Below are positions 1 through 6,606 of a stretch of 6,913 nt of DNA, in pieces. The stretch comes from RGIG5327 sp045612485. Lineage in GTDB: Bacteria; Verrucomicrobiota; Lentisphaeria; Victivallales; UBA1829. How positions within the stretch are numbered: the first letter of the stretch is position 1; every line of letters starts with the position of its first letter. The stretch is from NCBI GenBank assembly GCA_045612485.1, contig JAZKZE010000161.1, positions 1 to 6,913 on the forward strand, read 5' to 3'. A program made the position numbers and the translations under genes. A model generated the notes under the pieces. It searched no databases and was not told the DNA's origin. It saw only the letters and a list, made by a program, of their open reading frames with translations.

Positions 1-70
1 AGCCCGGGGTTTTAACCCCGGGAAAAATTGTAAACAGAGATTCAAGCCCCATCGGGGCGCAGGAAAAAAA
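1..70 (-). repeat. Composite hairpin repeat, copy A (inverted, cut by window edge)
   Basis: Read on the minus strand, this copy starts with TTTTCCTGCG and a small hairpin (stem GCCCC 46-50 with GGGGC 54-58, 3-base loop), then CTT. After 21 bases comes a second, perfect hairpin: CCCGGGGTT 3-11 pairs with AACCCCGGG 14-22, followed by GGGCT at the window edge. The same order of parts occurs on the plus strand at 147-240, so this is a repeat element and not two chance palindromes. No U-rich tract follows either hairpin, so a simple terminator role is not favoured. The layout recalls REP-like or small non-autonomous mobile repeats, but no transposase is in the window. Whether the element continues to the left cannot be seen. 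Confidence 0.7.
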
Positions 71-146
71 TGTTGAAGCAGTTTTGTTGTAAAATAAATA
101 AGAACCAATCTCTAATTACACATATTTTCACCAATTCTTAACGGTA

Positions 147-240
147 TTTTCCTGCGTCCCTGCGGGACTTTATTCATGGGGAGGACATATTTCCCGGGGG
201 TGAAACGTACGGGCTGTACTCTACCGTCCCTGCGGGACTT
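147..240 (+). repeat. Composite hairpin repeat, copy B
   Basis: Parts in order: TTTTCCTGCG leading into a hairpin (GTCCC 156-160, loop TGC, GGGAC 164-168) and CTT; 22 bases; a degraded hairpin beginning CCCGGGG at 193 (CCCG 193-196 pairs with CGGG 210-213, with mismatches inside); GGGCT; a linker GTACTCTACC; and a second GTCCC-TGC-GGGAC-TT hairpin at 226-238. The 16 bases at 155-170 recur exactly at 225-240, a period of 70. Against copy A, the second stem pair changes from C-G to T-A with pairing kept, and the middle hairpin has decayed. Function is unknown. A REP-like or transcribed structured element is possible. Confidence 0.7.
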
Positions 241-345
241 ATTGCATACTTTTATTTTCGGTTTCAAACAGAGTTTCCTGATCGTTTTGCGGAATACATT
301 ATAAAATATATGGGACAGCTGTGATAAAAAAACCTTCTTACGACA

Positions 346-358
346 GTCCCGGAGGGAA
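346..358 (+). repeat. Degenerate hairpin related to the composite repeat
   Basis: TCCC 347-350 and GGGA 354-357 form a 4-bp stem with a GGA loop, and a G precedes it as in the GTCCC hairpins at 156 and 226. The outer G-C pair is lost (G346 faces A358) and the CCTGCG and CTT flanks are missing. It may be a decayed member of the same family, or chance in a short palindrome. Confidence 0.3.
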
Positions 359-477
359 ATATTATCAAGTTCAGATGTTTGACAGCATGCCAAAAATATC
401 CATCATACATTTACAGCGATCCCGATTCCATCTTCAAAAAAAAAAAAATATACGGAGCACGCTTGATTTCACGAAAA

Positions 478-547
478 ACTGTGTTATTTTAAACTGTATT
501 AAAAACTGTGTTACTTCATTAATGGACTGTATTATTGAATCTGTGAT
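478..547 (+). promoter_or_regulatory. ACTGTRTT direct-repeat array, putative operator
   Basis: Four copies of ACTGTRTT occur at 478-485, 493-500, 505-512 and 526-533, alternating ACTGTGTT, ACTGTATT, ACTGTGTT, ACTGTATT. A weaker TCTGTGAT follows at 540-547. Start-to-start distances are 15, 12, 21 and 14 bases. The longer unit AAAAACTGTGTTA is repeated exactly at 474-486 and 501-513. The array ends about 40 bases before the start of a GntR-type regulator and overlaps the weak promoter-like hexamers TATTTT (485-490) and TATTAT (530-535), so an autoregulatory operator is the simplest reading. This is inference: GntR-family sites are usually inverted, and these repeats are all direct. Confidence 0.45.
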
Positions 548-588
548 CGCGCCGAATAAAAAAAATCGTATAAAGGATATAATATAAT

Positions 589-1731
589 ATGAAAAAAGAA
601 CTTATAAGAAATTATACCCGCGGGGAACTTGCCCGGGAAATCAGTAACATTCTGTTACAGAGGATCGAAACAGGATATTACCTTCCGGGAAAAAAAATGG
701 ACAGCGTACGGCAAATAGCATTCTCTCTCGGCGTAAGTACAGTTTCCGTACAGAATGCACTCAAGATTCTGAAAGAAAAAGGAGTGGTCAAATCTATACA
801 GGGCAGCGGAATTATTATAGATCCTGCTTACTCCCGGGAACTGCGTTCAGGCAATATTGCCTTTGTTTTTCCGGAAATCGCCATAAGTCCCGATATTCTC
901 CAGCCGGAAGACTGGGTCATCAATTCCGAGATCCATCTGGGATTGCTCCGGGGTGCGGAATTATACGGGGCAAAGATCAATTTTATCCATGTAGATGAAA
1001 AAATGGCTTCCGGAGTTCTGGCAAAAAAGATGAAGGAAATCAGGGAAAATGATGCGGCAATTTTTGTGGGAAGAGAACTTTTTGACATTCAGAAAACTCT
1101 TTCAAAAGAGATGCCCGTACTCAACTTTATAAGTGAATATGACAAACTTCCCGAAACCATCGTTCCGGTATGTCCTGCCAACAGGGAAGCATTGAAAAGT
1201 ATTGCAAAACACGCAAAGCAGTGCAACTGTAAAAAGGTGGGGATTCTCTCTTTTGTCCGGGAGAATACGAAAAAAAATGATCCGGGATTCCAATTGATGA
1301 GATTGCAGCAGGAAATATTTATACAGTTCTGCAAAGAGGAAGGTTTGGAAACAGGTCCGGAATATAACTGGGAATTGTATGAAGAAGATAGATATGATCT
1401 TGCTTTGCGGGATCTTCTCAAAAAAAATCCGCCGGAATTTCTTTTCTGCAACTACTCCTATCTTGTGGGGGAACTTTATGAATGTTGCCGGGAACTTGGC
1501 ATAAAGATCGGGGAAGACATGAGGATCATGGCAAAATCTTCCGGTCTTGTTTTTTCCGGATTGAAACCTGCTGTTGCTTACATGAAACCTCCCATAGCAG
1601 AACTGGCAGCAGATACCGTCAATTATGTTTGTAAATGTTTACGGGGGACATTGAAAAGAGAAGATTTGCTCATTCCCAAAAGAGCGTATGACTTTATTCA
1701 AGGCGCATCCGCTCTCCCCGGGGAAAAATGA
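589..1731 (+). CDS. GntR-family transcriptional regulator with LacI/PBP1-like sensor domain
   Basis: A 380-residue cytoplasmic DNA-binding regulator. Residues about 11-78 form a GntR winged helix: the L32-P33 turn, SVRQIAFSLGVS (39-50) leading into the recognition helix TVSVQNALKILKEKG (51-65), and the wing ending QGSGIIID (71-78). Residues about 88-375 read as a periplasmic-binding-protein type 1 sensor of the LacI/AraR kind, with strands GNIAFVFPE (88-96), KKVGILSF (215-222) and PEFLFCNYS (282-290), and the late VAYMKPPIAELAADTVNYV segment (329-347) where LacI-type proteins carry their last core helix. Regulators of this architecture usually bind sugars or related small ligands. The ligand here cannot be read. 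The start is fixed by AAAGGA at 572-577. It heads a co-directional gene set and has an operator-like repeat array upstream, so it probably controls itself and the genes after it. Family is firm, ligand and targets inferred. Confidence 0.9.
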   Translation: MKKELIRNYTRGELAREISNILLQRIETGYYLPGKKMDSVRQIAFSLGVSTVSVQNALKILKEKGVVKSIQGSGIIIDPAYSRELRSGNIAFVFPEIAISPDILQPEDWVINSEIHLGLLRGAELYGAKINFIHVDEKMASGVLAKKMKEIRENDAAIFVGRELFDIQKTLSKEMPVLNFISEYDKLPETIVPVCPANREALKSIAKHAKQCNCKKVGILSFVRENTKKNDPGFQLMRLQQEIFIQFCKEEGLETGPEYNWELYEEDRYDLALRDLLKKNPPEFLFCNYSYLVGELYECCRELGIKIGEDMRIMAKSSGLVFSGLKPAVAYMKPPIAELAADTVNYVCKCLRGTLKREDLLIPKRAYDFIQGASALPGEK

Positions 1732-1784
1732 CACAATAAAAGAGATACAAAAAATATATAATCAAACAAAATAAAGGAGTTCCA

Positions 1785-2501
1785 ATGAAAAGAAGAAATT
1801 TCACACTCATCGAATTGCTTGTTGTTATTGCCATCATCGCCATTCTTGCCGGTATGCTTCTTCCTGCACTTTCGGCGGCAAGGGAACGGGCAAGAACCAT
1901 TACCTGTATGAACAATCAGAAACAGACGGCAATGGGTGCCATTCTTTACGCTGACGACTATAAAGGAATGATTTACCTTGGAAGCAATGGAACAAATTAC
2001 TGGTCTAAAATGGTCGAATGGGGCTATTATAAGAAAAATACAAAAAAAATTGTTCCTTTTCAATATTGTCCGACAGTTCAGGCGGTAAGCGGAGCTGACC
2101 TGAGTACCAATACACTTGGCTATGCCCCGGTGCAGCCTAAAAAATTACGGGAAGGGGTAATCGGTTATTTTATTCCTCTTAATGCCACACAGAATGCCAA
2201 AGGCTTTCAGACTGCCTCCGTTAAAACTCCTACCCGTCTTCCTCTTTTTGCTGAATGTATGACCCGTTATGAGATCAATCATAAAAAGCCGTGGCCTGAC
2301 TACAATTGGAATCTTGCAGCTTCCCATAACGCTCATGTTACCATGATCCACGGTCAGACGACCGATATGGTATTTCTTGATGGTCATGTAAGCCAGATCA
2401 ACAGGGCGGGATTCTGGGATGCCACCTATCTCTTAAATGCCGATAACAACAAGATTTATTACAACACAAGAAACATGGTGGAATTGACTGTTCAAAAATA
2501 A
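1785..2501 (+). CDS. Prepilin-like protein with H-X9-DG C-terminal motif (pseudopilin 1)
   Basis: A 238-residue protein with a type IV prepilin/type II secretion pseudopilin N-terminus: short basic leader MKRRN, then FTLIELLVVIAIIAILAG, with F6 as expected mature residue +1, E10 as +5 and P27 as +22. Prepilin peptidase should cut before F6 and the hydrophobic helix anchors the protein in the inner membrane. The residue before the cut is Asn, where Gly is standard. The C-terminal globular part has the H-X9-DG signature (H189, D199-G200) of the processing-associated domain found in large pseudopilin families of Planctomycetota and Lentisphaerota. YCP (94-96) and FAE (155-157) are also typical. 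AAAGGAG at 1773-1779 supports the start. It follows the regulator by 53 bases without a visible terminator. TATAAT at 1757-1762 could be a local -10, but no -35 is evident. The exact role in pilus, secretion or surface assembly is unknown. Confidence 0.88.
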   Translation: MKRRNFTLIELLVVIAIIAILAGMLLPALSAARERARTITCMNNQKQTAMGAILYADDYKGMIYLGSNGTNYWSKMVEWGYYKKNTKKIVPFQYCPTVQAVSGADLSTNTLGYAPVQPKKLREGVIGYFIPLNATQNAKGFQTASVKTPTRLPLFAECMTRYEINHKKPWPDYNWNLAASHNAHVTMIHGQTTDMVFLDGHVSQINRAGFWDATYLLNADNNKIYYNTRNMVELTVQK

Positions 2502-2530
2502 TACAGTAGAAAAGGAAAGAACTTTTTACC

Positions 2531-4786
2531 ATGAAAAAATCCTTGTTTACATTGCTGTTTACAGCCATTTCCTTCTGCCTTTCTACCGGAAGCGTTATTC
2601 TGGATGGAACGGCAAAAGTTACTTTGGACGTCCAAAAGCCCATTGAAGCGGAAAAAACAGCACAGGAAGAACTCAATACTTATATTGAAAGAATTTTTGC
2701 AAAATACCCGGGAAAAAGTTCTGCAAAAGCACAATTTATTTTACGGCATGATCCGAAACTCGGCGATCAGGAATTCAAAATAAAATGTGCAAAAAATAAA
2801 GTCATCATTTCCGGAGGCCGTCCCCAGGGACTTCTTTACGGTACATACTGGTTTATTGACCGGAAAATGGGCGTACACCAGTTCGATGCCTATACGGAAT
2901 ACTGCCCTTCCAAACCTTTGATCAAAGTAAAAGAGTTTGAAAAATACGGCAAACCTGCATTCAGTGACAGAATGTACCTTTTCGGGGAGGCGGGGATGCG
3001 TTGCGCCACTTTCAACCTTTTCAGCAGCAACCGCCCCATAGAAGAAAATAAACTCAATAAAAAGTATGGGGAACGCCCTGCCTGGGCTCCGCCGCTGGGT
3101 TCCCACGGGATGCTGGGGCTGATCCAGGCGGATATGTATAAAAACAGACCGGAATTTTTTGCTTTGCAGGATGGGAAAAGGATCGATCCTGTAAAGCGGG
3201 GCGTGACTGTGGATTACTGCCTTACCAATGAGGCTCTTATCAGGGAAACTGCCAAAAGATGTATCCACTTTCTGAAAAAATGCCCCTCTGCCAGATATAT
3301 TTCCATTGCGGAAGGGGACGGTAACCGGGGAATGTGTGCTTGTGCCCCCTGCCAGAAACTGATAAACGCCCACGGTAAAAGGGAATCCGCCCGCTGGGTA
3401 TATTTTGCAAACAGAGTGGGGAGACTGGTGAAAAAAGATTTTCCCAAGGTAAAATTGGTGATTTTTGCCTATATTGCCAGTCAGAAACCTCCGGTAAATA
3501 TGGTTGCAGACGATAATGTTGCCGTACAGATCGTTACCCTCGGCGTCCGCAAGGGAAGACCTTACAATGATCCGGAGAACAAAACAGCAAATAAATTTCT
3601 TAAAGAAGTGATCGAACCCTGGACAAAAATATGTAAAAATGTGATGATCTGGGATTATGTATGGCAGGCACACGCTCTGGCGACTTATCCGGATCAGCTT
3701 ATCAACTTGCAGAATGTGAAATATTTTGCCTCCATCGGCGTAAGAGGACTTTTCCCGGAAGATATTTCCATAGACGGGCGTCCTCTTTATCAAGGGGCAC
3801 CTTTCCGTACCTGGCTTCTTGCCAGAGCCATGTGGGATCCGGAAGAGTGCGGGGACGGCAGGGAACTGGAAACGACATTCTGCAATGAATATTACGGCCC
3901 TGCCGCAGGGCCTTATGTGAAAAAATATTATCAATATTTGCGGGATGTGCATTGGAAAAGCGGATTTGTGGGGATGACAAGCGGGGGAACTCTCACCCGC
4001 GCACCTTTTGAAGCTCCACAAGTAACGGCAGAATGTTATAAATTGCTGAAAAAAGCATACGAAGAAGCGAAAAAAGAACAAAATCGTGAGCATATCCGCA
4101 GAACGTATGAAGCCTTTTTGCCTGTAAAATTCATGGTGGCTTCCGACTATGCCAAAGTAAAACAGTTTCTGGATGATAAAAAAACTGCCGGAGAGCATAT
4201 ACAGGATATCCGCAGTTATCTCCGGGGCAAAAGCAAGACTGTGAAAAGATGGTTTTCTTTCAAAAAACTGCACCGTCTTTTGAATACCACTGAAGGGATC
4301 AGCAGTATCAATGCTGACGCAAACAGGGAATATGGTATTTACAAAGCAGGAAGAGCGTATGACGGAAATCTGAATACCGGCTGGACTCCCGGTCTCGGAG
4401 TGGGCTGGACGATGATTGATCTTGAAGAAAACCGCTTCATCAACCGTATTACCACAGTATTCCATAAAATACGTTTTTCCAACAGAGTCACCTATCAGGT
4501 GGAGGGTTCTTTTGATAAAAAAGCATGGCGGATCATGATCCCCAAAAAGGTATATACTGTGCCGGAAAAAATACAATCAAGCGGAGATGTGAATAAATAT
4601 TACAGTGTGGATGATGTTACATTAAGTAAAGATGTGGAGGCCCGTTACATCCGTACCCATATTTTTATGAATGAAAGATGTACAGGAAATGGGCAATACA
4701 AGCGGGATGACGTTCAGCATACTGAACAGTATTTTAATTTGAAAGAACTTCCGGAAGAACTGAAAAATTCTGTGATCAAGGAGTAA
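2531..4786 (+). CDS. Exported DUF4838-type protein with C-terminal discoidin (F5/8 C)-like domain
   Basis: A 751-residue exported protein. A signal peptide (MKKSLFTLLF onward, cut near residue 20) has no lipobox before C16. Residues about 22-135 look like the beta domain that precedes the barrel in GH67/GH20-type enzymes, with GGRPQGLLYGTYWFID (95-110). Residues about 205-450 match the DUF4838 pattern: PEFFALQDGKR (207-217), CLTNEALIRETAKRCIHFL (230-248), ISIAEGDG (257-264), a C-X-C-X2-C cluster (C269, C271, C274), and ARWVYFANRVGRLVKKDFP (287-305). Residues about 495-585 are helical. Residues about 590-735 resemble a galactose-binding/discoidin domain (AYDGNLNTGWTPG 609-621, then YQVEGSFDKKAW 655-666), probably a glycan-binding module. 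DUF4838 resembles alpha-glucuronidase-like glycoside hydrolases, but its reaction is not established and I do not assign catalytic residues. AAAGGA at 2511-2516 precedes the start by 14 bases. It sits between two pseudopilin genes. Confidence 0.85.
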   Translation: MKKSLFTLLFTAISFCLSTGSVILDGTAKVTLDVQKPIEAEKTAQEELNTYIERIFAKYPGKSSAKAQFILRHDPKLGDQEFKIKCAKNKVIISGGRPQGLLYGTYWFIDRKMGVHQFDAYTEYCPSKPLIKVKEFEKYGKPAFSDRMYLFGEAGMRCATFNLFSSNRPIEENKLNKKYGERPAWAPPLGSHGMLGLIQADMYKNRPEFFALQDGKRIDPVKRGVTVDYCLTNEALIRETAKRCIHFLKKCPSARYISIAEGDGNRGMCACAPCQKLINAHGKRESARWVYFANRVGRLVKKDFPKVKLVIFAYIASQKPPVNMVADDNVAVQIVTLGVRKGRPYNDPENKTANKFLKEVIEPWTKICKNVMIWDYVWQAHALATYPDQLINLQNVKYFASIGVRGLFPEDISIDGRPLYQGAPFRTWLLARAMWDPEECGDGRELETTFCNEYYGPAAGPYVKKYYQYLRDVHWKSGFVGMTSGGTLTRAPFEAPQVTAECYKLLKKAYEEAKKEQNREHIRRTYEAFLPVKFMVASDYAKVKQFLDDKKTAGEHIQDIRSYLRGKSKTVKRWFSFKKLHRLLNTTEGISSINADANREYGIYKAGRAYDGNLNTGWTPGLGVGWTMIDLEENRFINRITTVFHKIRFSNRVTYQVEGSFDKKAWRIMIPKKVYTVPEKIQSSGDVNKYYSVDDVTLSKDVEARYIRTHIFMNERCTGNGQYKRDDVQHTEQYFNLKELPEELKNSVIKE
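4778..4783 (+). promoter_or_regulatory. Ribosome binding site inside the end of the DUF4838 gene
   Basis: AAGGAG forms the last two sense codons (Lys-Glu) of the upstream gene. The stop TAA follows at 4784-4786 and the next ATG at 4790, a gap of 3 bases. Ribosomes ending the upstream frame would sit on this site, so the second pseudopilin is probably translated in coupling with the DUF4838 protein. It also fixes the start at 4790. Confidence 0.75.
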
Positions 4787-4789
4787 AAA

Positions 4790-5497
4790 ATGAAAAGAAA
4801 CAAAAAATACTTTACACTTGCAGAACTTGTCATCATACTTGGAGTCATGTTTATTTCTTTCTCCCTTTCCGGCTTTTTCATCAGCAAAGCCCAAAGGGAT
4901 GCCAAGGCAGTAAAATGTGCAGAAAATCTCTTCCGGATGAGTAAGGCTACTTTCAAATATGTTGCTGACAATAAAGGTTTTCTCCCTTATGCAGCGGAAG
5001 GACATGACAGCTGGAAATTACAGATTGCGTCCTATATGGGGATCAAAGATCCTGCAGTAAAAGGAAATAAAGAAAAATTTTCCCTTTTCCATTGTCCGGC
5101 AGATGTGAATAAAATGCCCACCTATATGGAAAAAGATCCTTTCTATCTTGGAAAAATGAGTTATTGTGCCAATCTTTATGTTATGGATGCAAAATATAAT
5201 GATCTGAATAATGACGGATTTATGACCACAAGAAAATTAAATTCCATTGACGGCCCGGATACTGTTATACTGTATGCGGAAAATCACAACAGAAATAATG
5301 TTATCGGTTCAGGTCTTTCCCTGAACTGGAATCGTAATAAAAGCGAATTCACCTATCCGGAATCTGCAAAAAAAGGGTATCACGCAGGCAGCAATAATTA
5401 TCTTCTTCTGGATGGCGGAGTGGAATTCTATACTTATAATTTTACTCTCCTTCCGGAGGATATGTGGTTTCTCAAATATGGGACAAGTGACCTGTAA
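4790..5497 (+). CDS. Divergent prepilin-like protein with H-X9-DG motif (pseudopilin 2)
   Basis: A 235-residue protein with basic leader MKRNKKY and a prepilin-type segment FTLAELVIILGVMFISF. F8 would be mature +1 and E12 is the conserved Glu at +5. The residue before the cut is Tyr instead of Gly, and the Pro usual at +22 is replaced by Phe (F29), so its membrane helix is less standard than that of the upstream pseudopilin. The globular part has KCAENLFRMSKA (42-53), HCPAD (101-105), YAE (162-164) and the C-terminal H-X9-DG motif (H198, D208-G209). It has no obvious close sequence identity to the 1785-2501 product beyond these family features. It is coupled to the DUF4838 gene by a 3-base gap, so the two are probably made together. 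A minor or tip-type pseudopilin is one possibility. The assignment to the family is firm, the role is not. Confidence 0.85.
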   Translation: MKRNKKYFTLAELVIILGVMFISFSLSGFFISKAQRDAKAVKCAENLFRMSKATFKYVADNKGFLPYAAEGHDSWKLQIASYMGIKDPAVKGNKEKFSLFHCPADVNKMPTYMEKDPFYLGKMSYCANLYVMDAKYNDLNNDGFMTTRKLNSIDGPDTVILYAENHNRNNVIGSGLSLNWNRNKSEFTYPESAKKGYHAGSNNYLLLDGGVEFYTYNFTLLPEDMWFLKYGTSDL

Positions 5498-5523
5498 GCA
5501 AGGTTGAAAAAGGAGAATACAGC

Positions 5524-6606
5524 ATGATGAAAGTTTTCTATTGTATATTTGCAGCACTTTTTTGTGCAGGTACGGTTTATGCCGGTGAAAATAAACTTTC
5601 CCAAGCCGGACAGCGGGGAACGGCGGAACTGGCAAAATACGCCATGAAATTGGAAAAAGAGAAAAAATATGAAGAGGCAATATTGGTATATAAAGAAATC
5701 ATTGCTTCTGAAAAAAATATTCCTGAAATCCAGAATTTTCTCATCAAATCTGCCAAAGGAAAGGTGAAAATCAATGATTTCGGCGGTGCGGTCCATGATT
5801 TGGAGCAGATTCTTGTACTGAAAAAGAGTTCTCTAAAAAATTCACTGAAGCATTGTGAAACTGCTGTTATGGAGCTTGCCACAATTTATTCTTCAAGAAT
5901 GAAAAATTATTCCGGCGCACTTCTTCTTATAGATAAAGCATTAAGCGACAAAGACTTTTCCACTGCGGCAAGAAAAAAATTCAGCAGAAAAAAAGAAATC
6001 ATATTGCAGGAAGAGGTAAATACCCTTGTCCGGTTGAAAAAATTTGATGCGGCAAGGAAAAAAGCCGCAGAAAATAGAAAAAAGATGCCCGGAAGCGCAA
6101 CTGTAAAGACTGTAATAAATACGGAAACAGCTTATGCAAAAATGCTTACCGGAAGAAAAAAATATTCTGAAGCAGATAAAGTATTGCAGGAAGCTGCCAA
6201 AATAAAAGGAGCATCCCCAAAAGAATACTGGAGCATACAGGAGGCTCTTTTCCTTAATGAACTTGCTGCAAGAAAATTTGATGCGGCAAAAGCTACTCTT
6301 GATAAACTTGCAAAGATGCCCGGGGGAAACAGAAATACCCTTGTGATGCTGAAAATACGTATGCTTTTTATTTCCGGCAAAGACCGGGAAATGGTGGAGT
6401 TTCTGGTCAAAAATGCCAATGACAGCAAATTTACGAAAAAAGAGCGGGGCAATTTCTATGCCGAAGCGGCATTTTATGCGGTATCCAGATTGAAAAATAT
6501 CAAATTATCTGAAGAATATTACGCAAAAGCCAAGGCTCTTTACGGAAAAAATTACAGAAATACCAAAGTAGAAAAATCTCTTGCATACTGGAAAAATAAA
6601 CTCTGA
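5524..6606 (+). CDS. Exported tetratricopeptide-repeat protein
   Basis: A 360-residue, Lys-rich helical protein. A signal peptide covers residues 1-20 (hydrophobic FYCIFAALFCAGTV, then VYA before GE), so it should be periplasmic or exported. C14 lacks a lipobox context. TPR-like helix pairs are visible at about 33-66 (YAMKLEKEKKYEEAILVYKE), 113-144 (ELATIYSSRMKNYSGALLLIDKAL), 162-190 (TLVRLKKFDAARKKA), 200-228 (GRKKYSEADKVLQEA), 239-266 (ARKFDAAKATLDKL) and 311-343. No catalytic domain is present, so a scaffold or partner-binding role is expected. Two ATG codons lie in tandem (5524, 5527); AGGAG at 5511-5515 is 8 bases from the first, which is the preferred start. It follows the second pseudopilin by 26 bases and a hairpin comes directly after its stop. 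The next gene encodes a paralogue. Confidence 0.82.
   Translation: MMKVFYCIFAALFCAGTVYAGENKLSQAGQRGTAELAKYAMKLEKEKKYEEAILVYKEIIASEKNIPEIQNFLIKSAKGKVKINDFGGAVHDLEQILVLKKSSLKNSLKHCETAVMELATIYSSRMKNYSGALLLIDKALSDKDFSTAARKKFSRKKEIILQEEVNTLVRLKKFDAARKKAAENRKKMPGSATVKTVINTETAYAKMLTGRKKYSEADKVLQEAAKIKGASPKEYWSIQEALFLNELAARKFDAAKATLDKLAKMPGGNRNTLVMLKIRMLFISGKDREMVEFLVKNANDSKFTKKERGNFYAEAAFYAVSRLKNIKLSEEYYAKAKALYGKNYRNTKVEKSLAYWKNKL

Larger units (their letters stand above)
241..588. other. AT-rich non-coding leader upstream of the regulator
   Basis: No credible gene lies in this stretch. The only plus-strand frame running through it starts with GTG at 321, has no Shine-Dalgarno site, and crosses the degenerate hairpin, the A13 run (436-448) and the direct repeats, which give it a repetitive low-complexity translation. 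The region holds the hairpin at 346-358, the A tract, the ACTGTRTT array (478-535) and, next to the regulator start, AAAGGA at 572-577 as its ribosome binding site, 11 bases before the ATG. It probably contains the operon promoter. TTGATT (463-468) with TATTTT (485-490) and a lone TATTAT (530-535) are the best candidates, both weak. Confidence 0.6.

Noticed and set aside
1..22. Perfect 9-bp palindrome as a rho-independent terminator of an upstream gene
   Set aside because: It is not followed by a T-rich tract on the plus strand, and it belongs to a composite repeat seen again at 147-240. On the minus strand its flank runs out of the window, so termination there cannot be judged.
155..240. CRISPR-like reading of the 16-base exact repeat at 155-170 and 225-240
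   Set aside because: Only two copies, repeat shorter than CRISPR repeats, a 54-base gap that contains another hairpin, an inverted relative at 43-70, and no cas genes.
112..393. A 93-codon minus-strand frame across the hairpin repeats
   Set aside because: It runs through the composite repeat and two hairpins and shows no family features. No good ribosome binding site is seen before it.
321..587. An 88-codon frame on the plus strand starting at GTG, in the leader region
   Set aside because: No Shine-Dalgarno site, translation is low-complexity because it crosses the A13 run and direct repeats, and it overlaps the ribosome binding site of the regulator.
1715..1724. TCCCCGGGGA palindrome at the end of the regulator gene, similar to the repeat hairpins
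   Set aside because: Only 10 bases, without the flanking parts of the composite repeat and without a T tract. Similar CCCGGGG strings occur elsewhere in coding DNA (near 6316).
3896..3912. Perfect GGCCCTGC/GCAGGGCC inverted repeat inside the DUF4838 gene
   Set aside because: It encodes Gly-Pro-Ala-Ala-Gly-Pro in a conserved-looking stretch, and repeated GP codons explain the symmetry without a regulatory role.
2741..4576. A 611-codon open frame on the minus strand, opposite the DUF4838 gene
   Set aside because: It lies wholly inside a well-supported family gene, its translation is rich in Phe, His, Cys and Ile with no recognisable domain or signal, and it is best explained by the codon bias of the sense gene keeping the antisense frame open.
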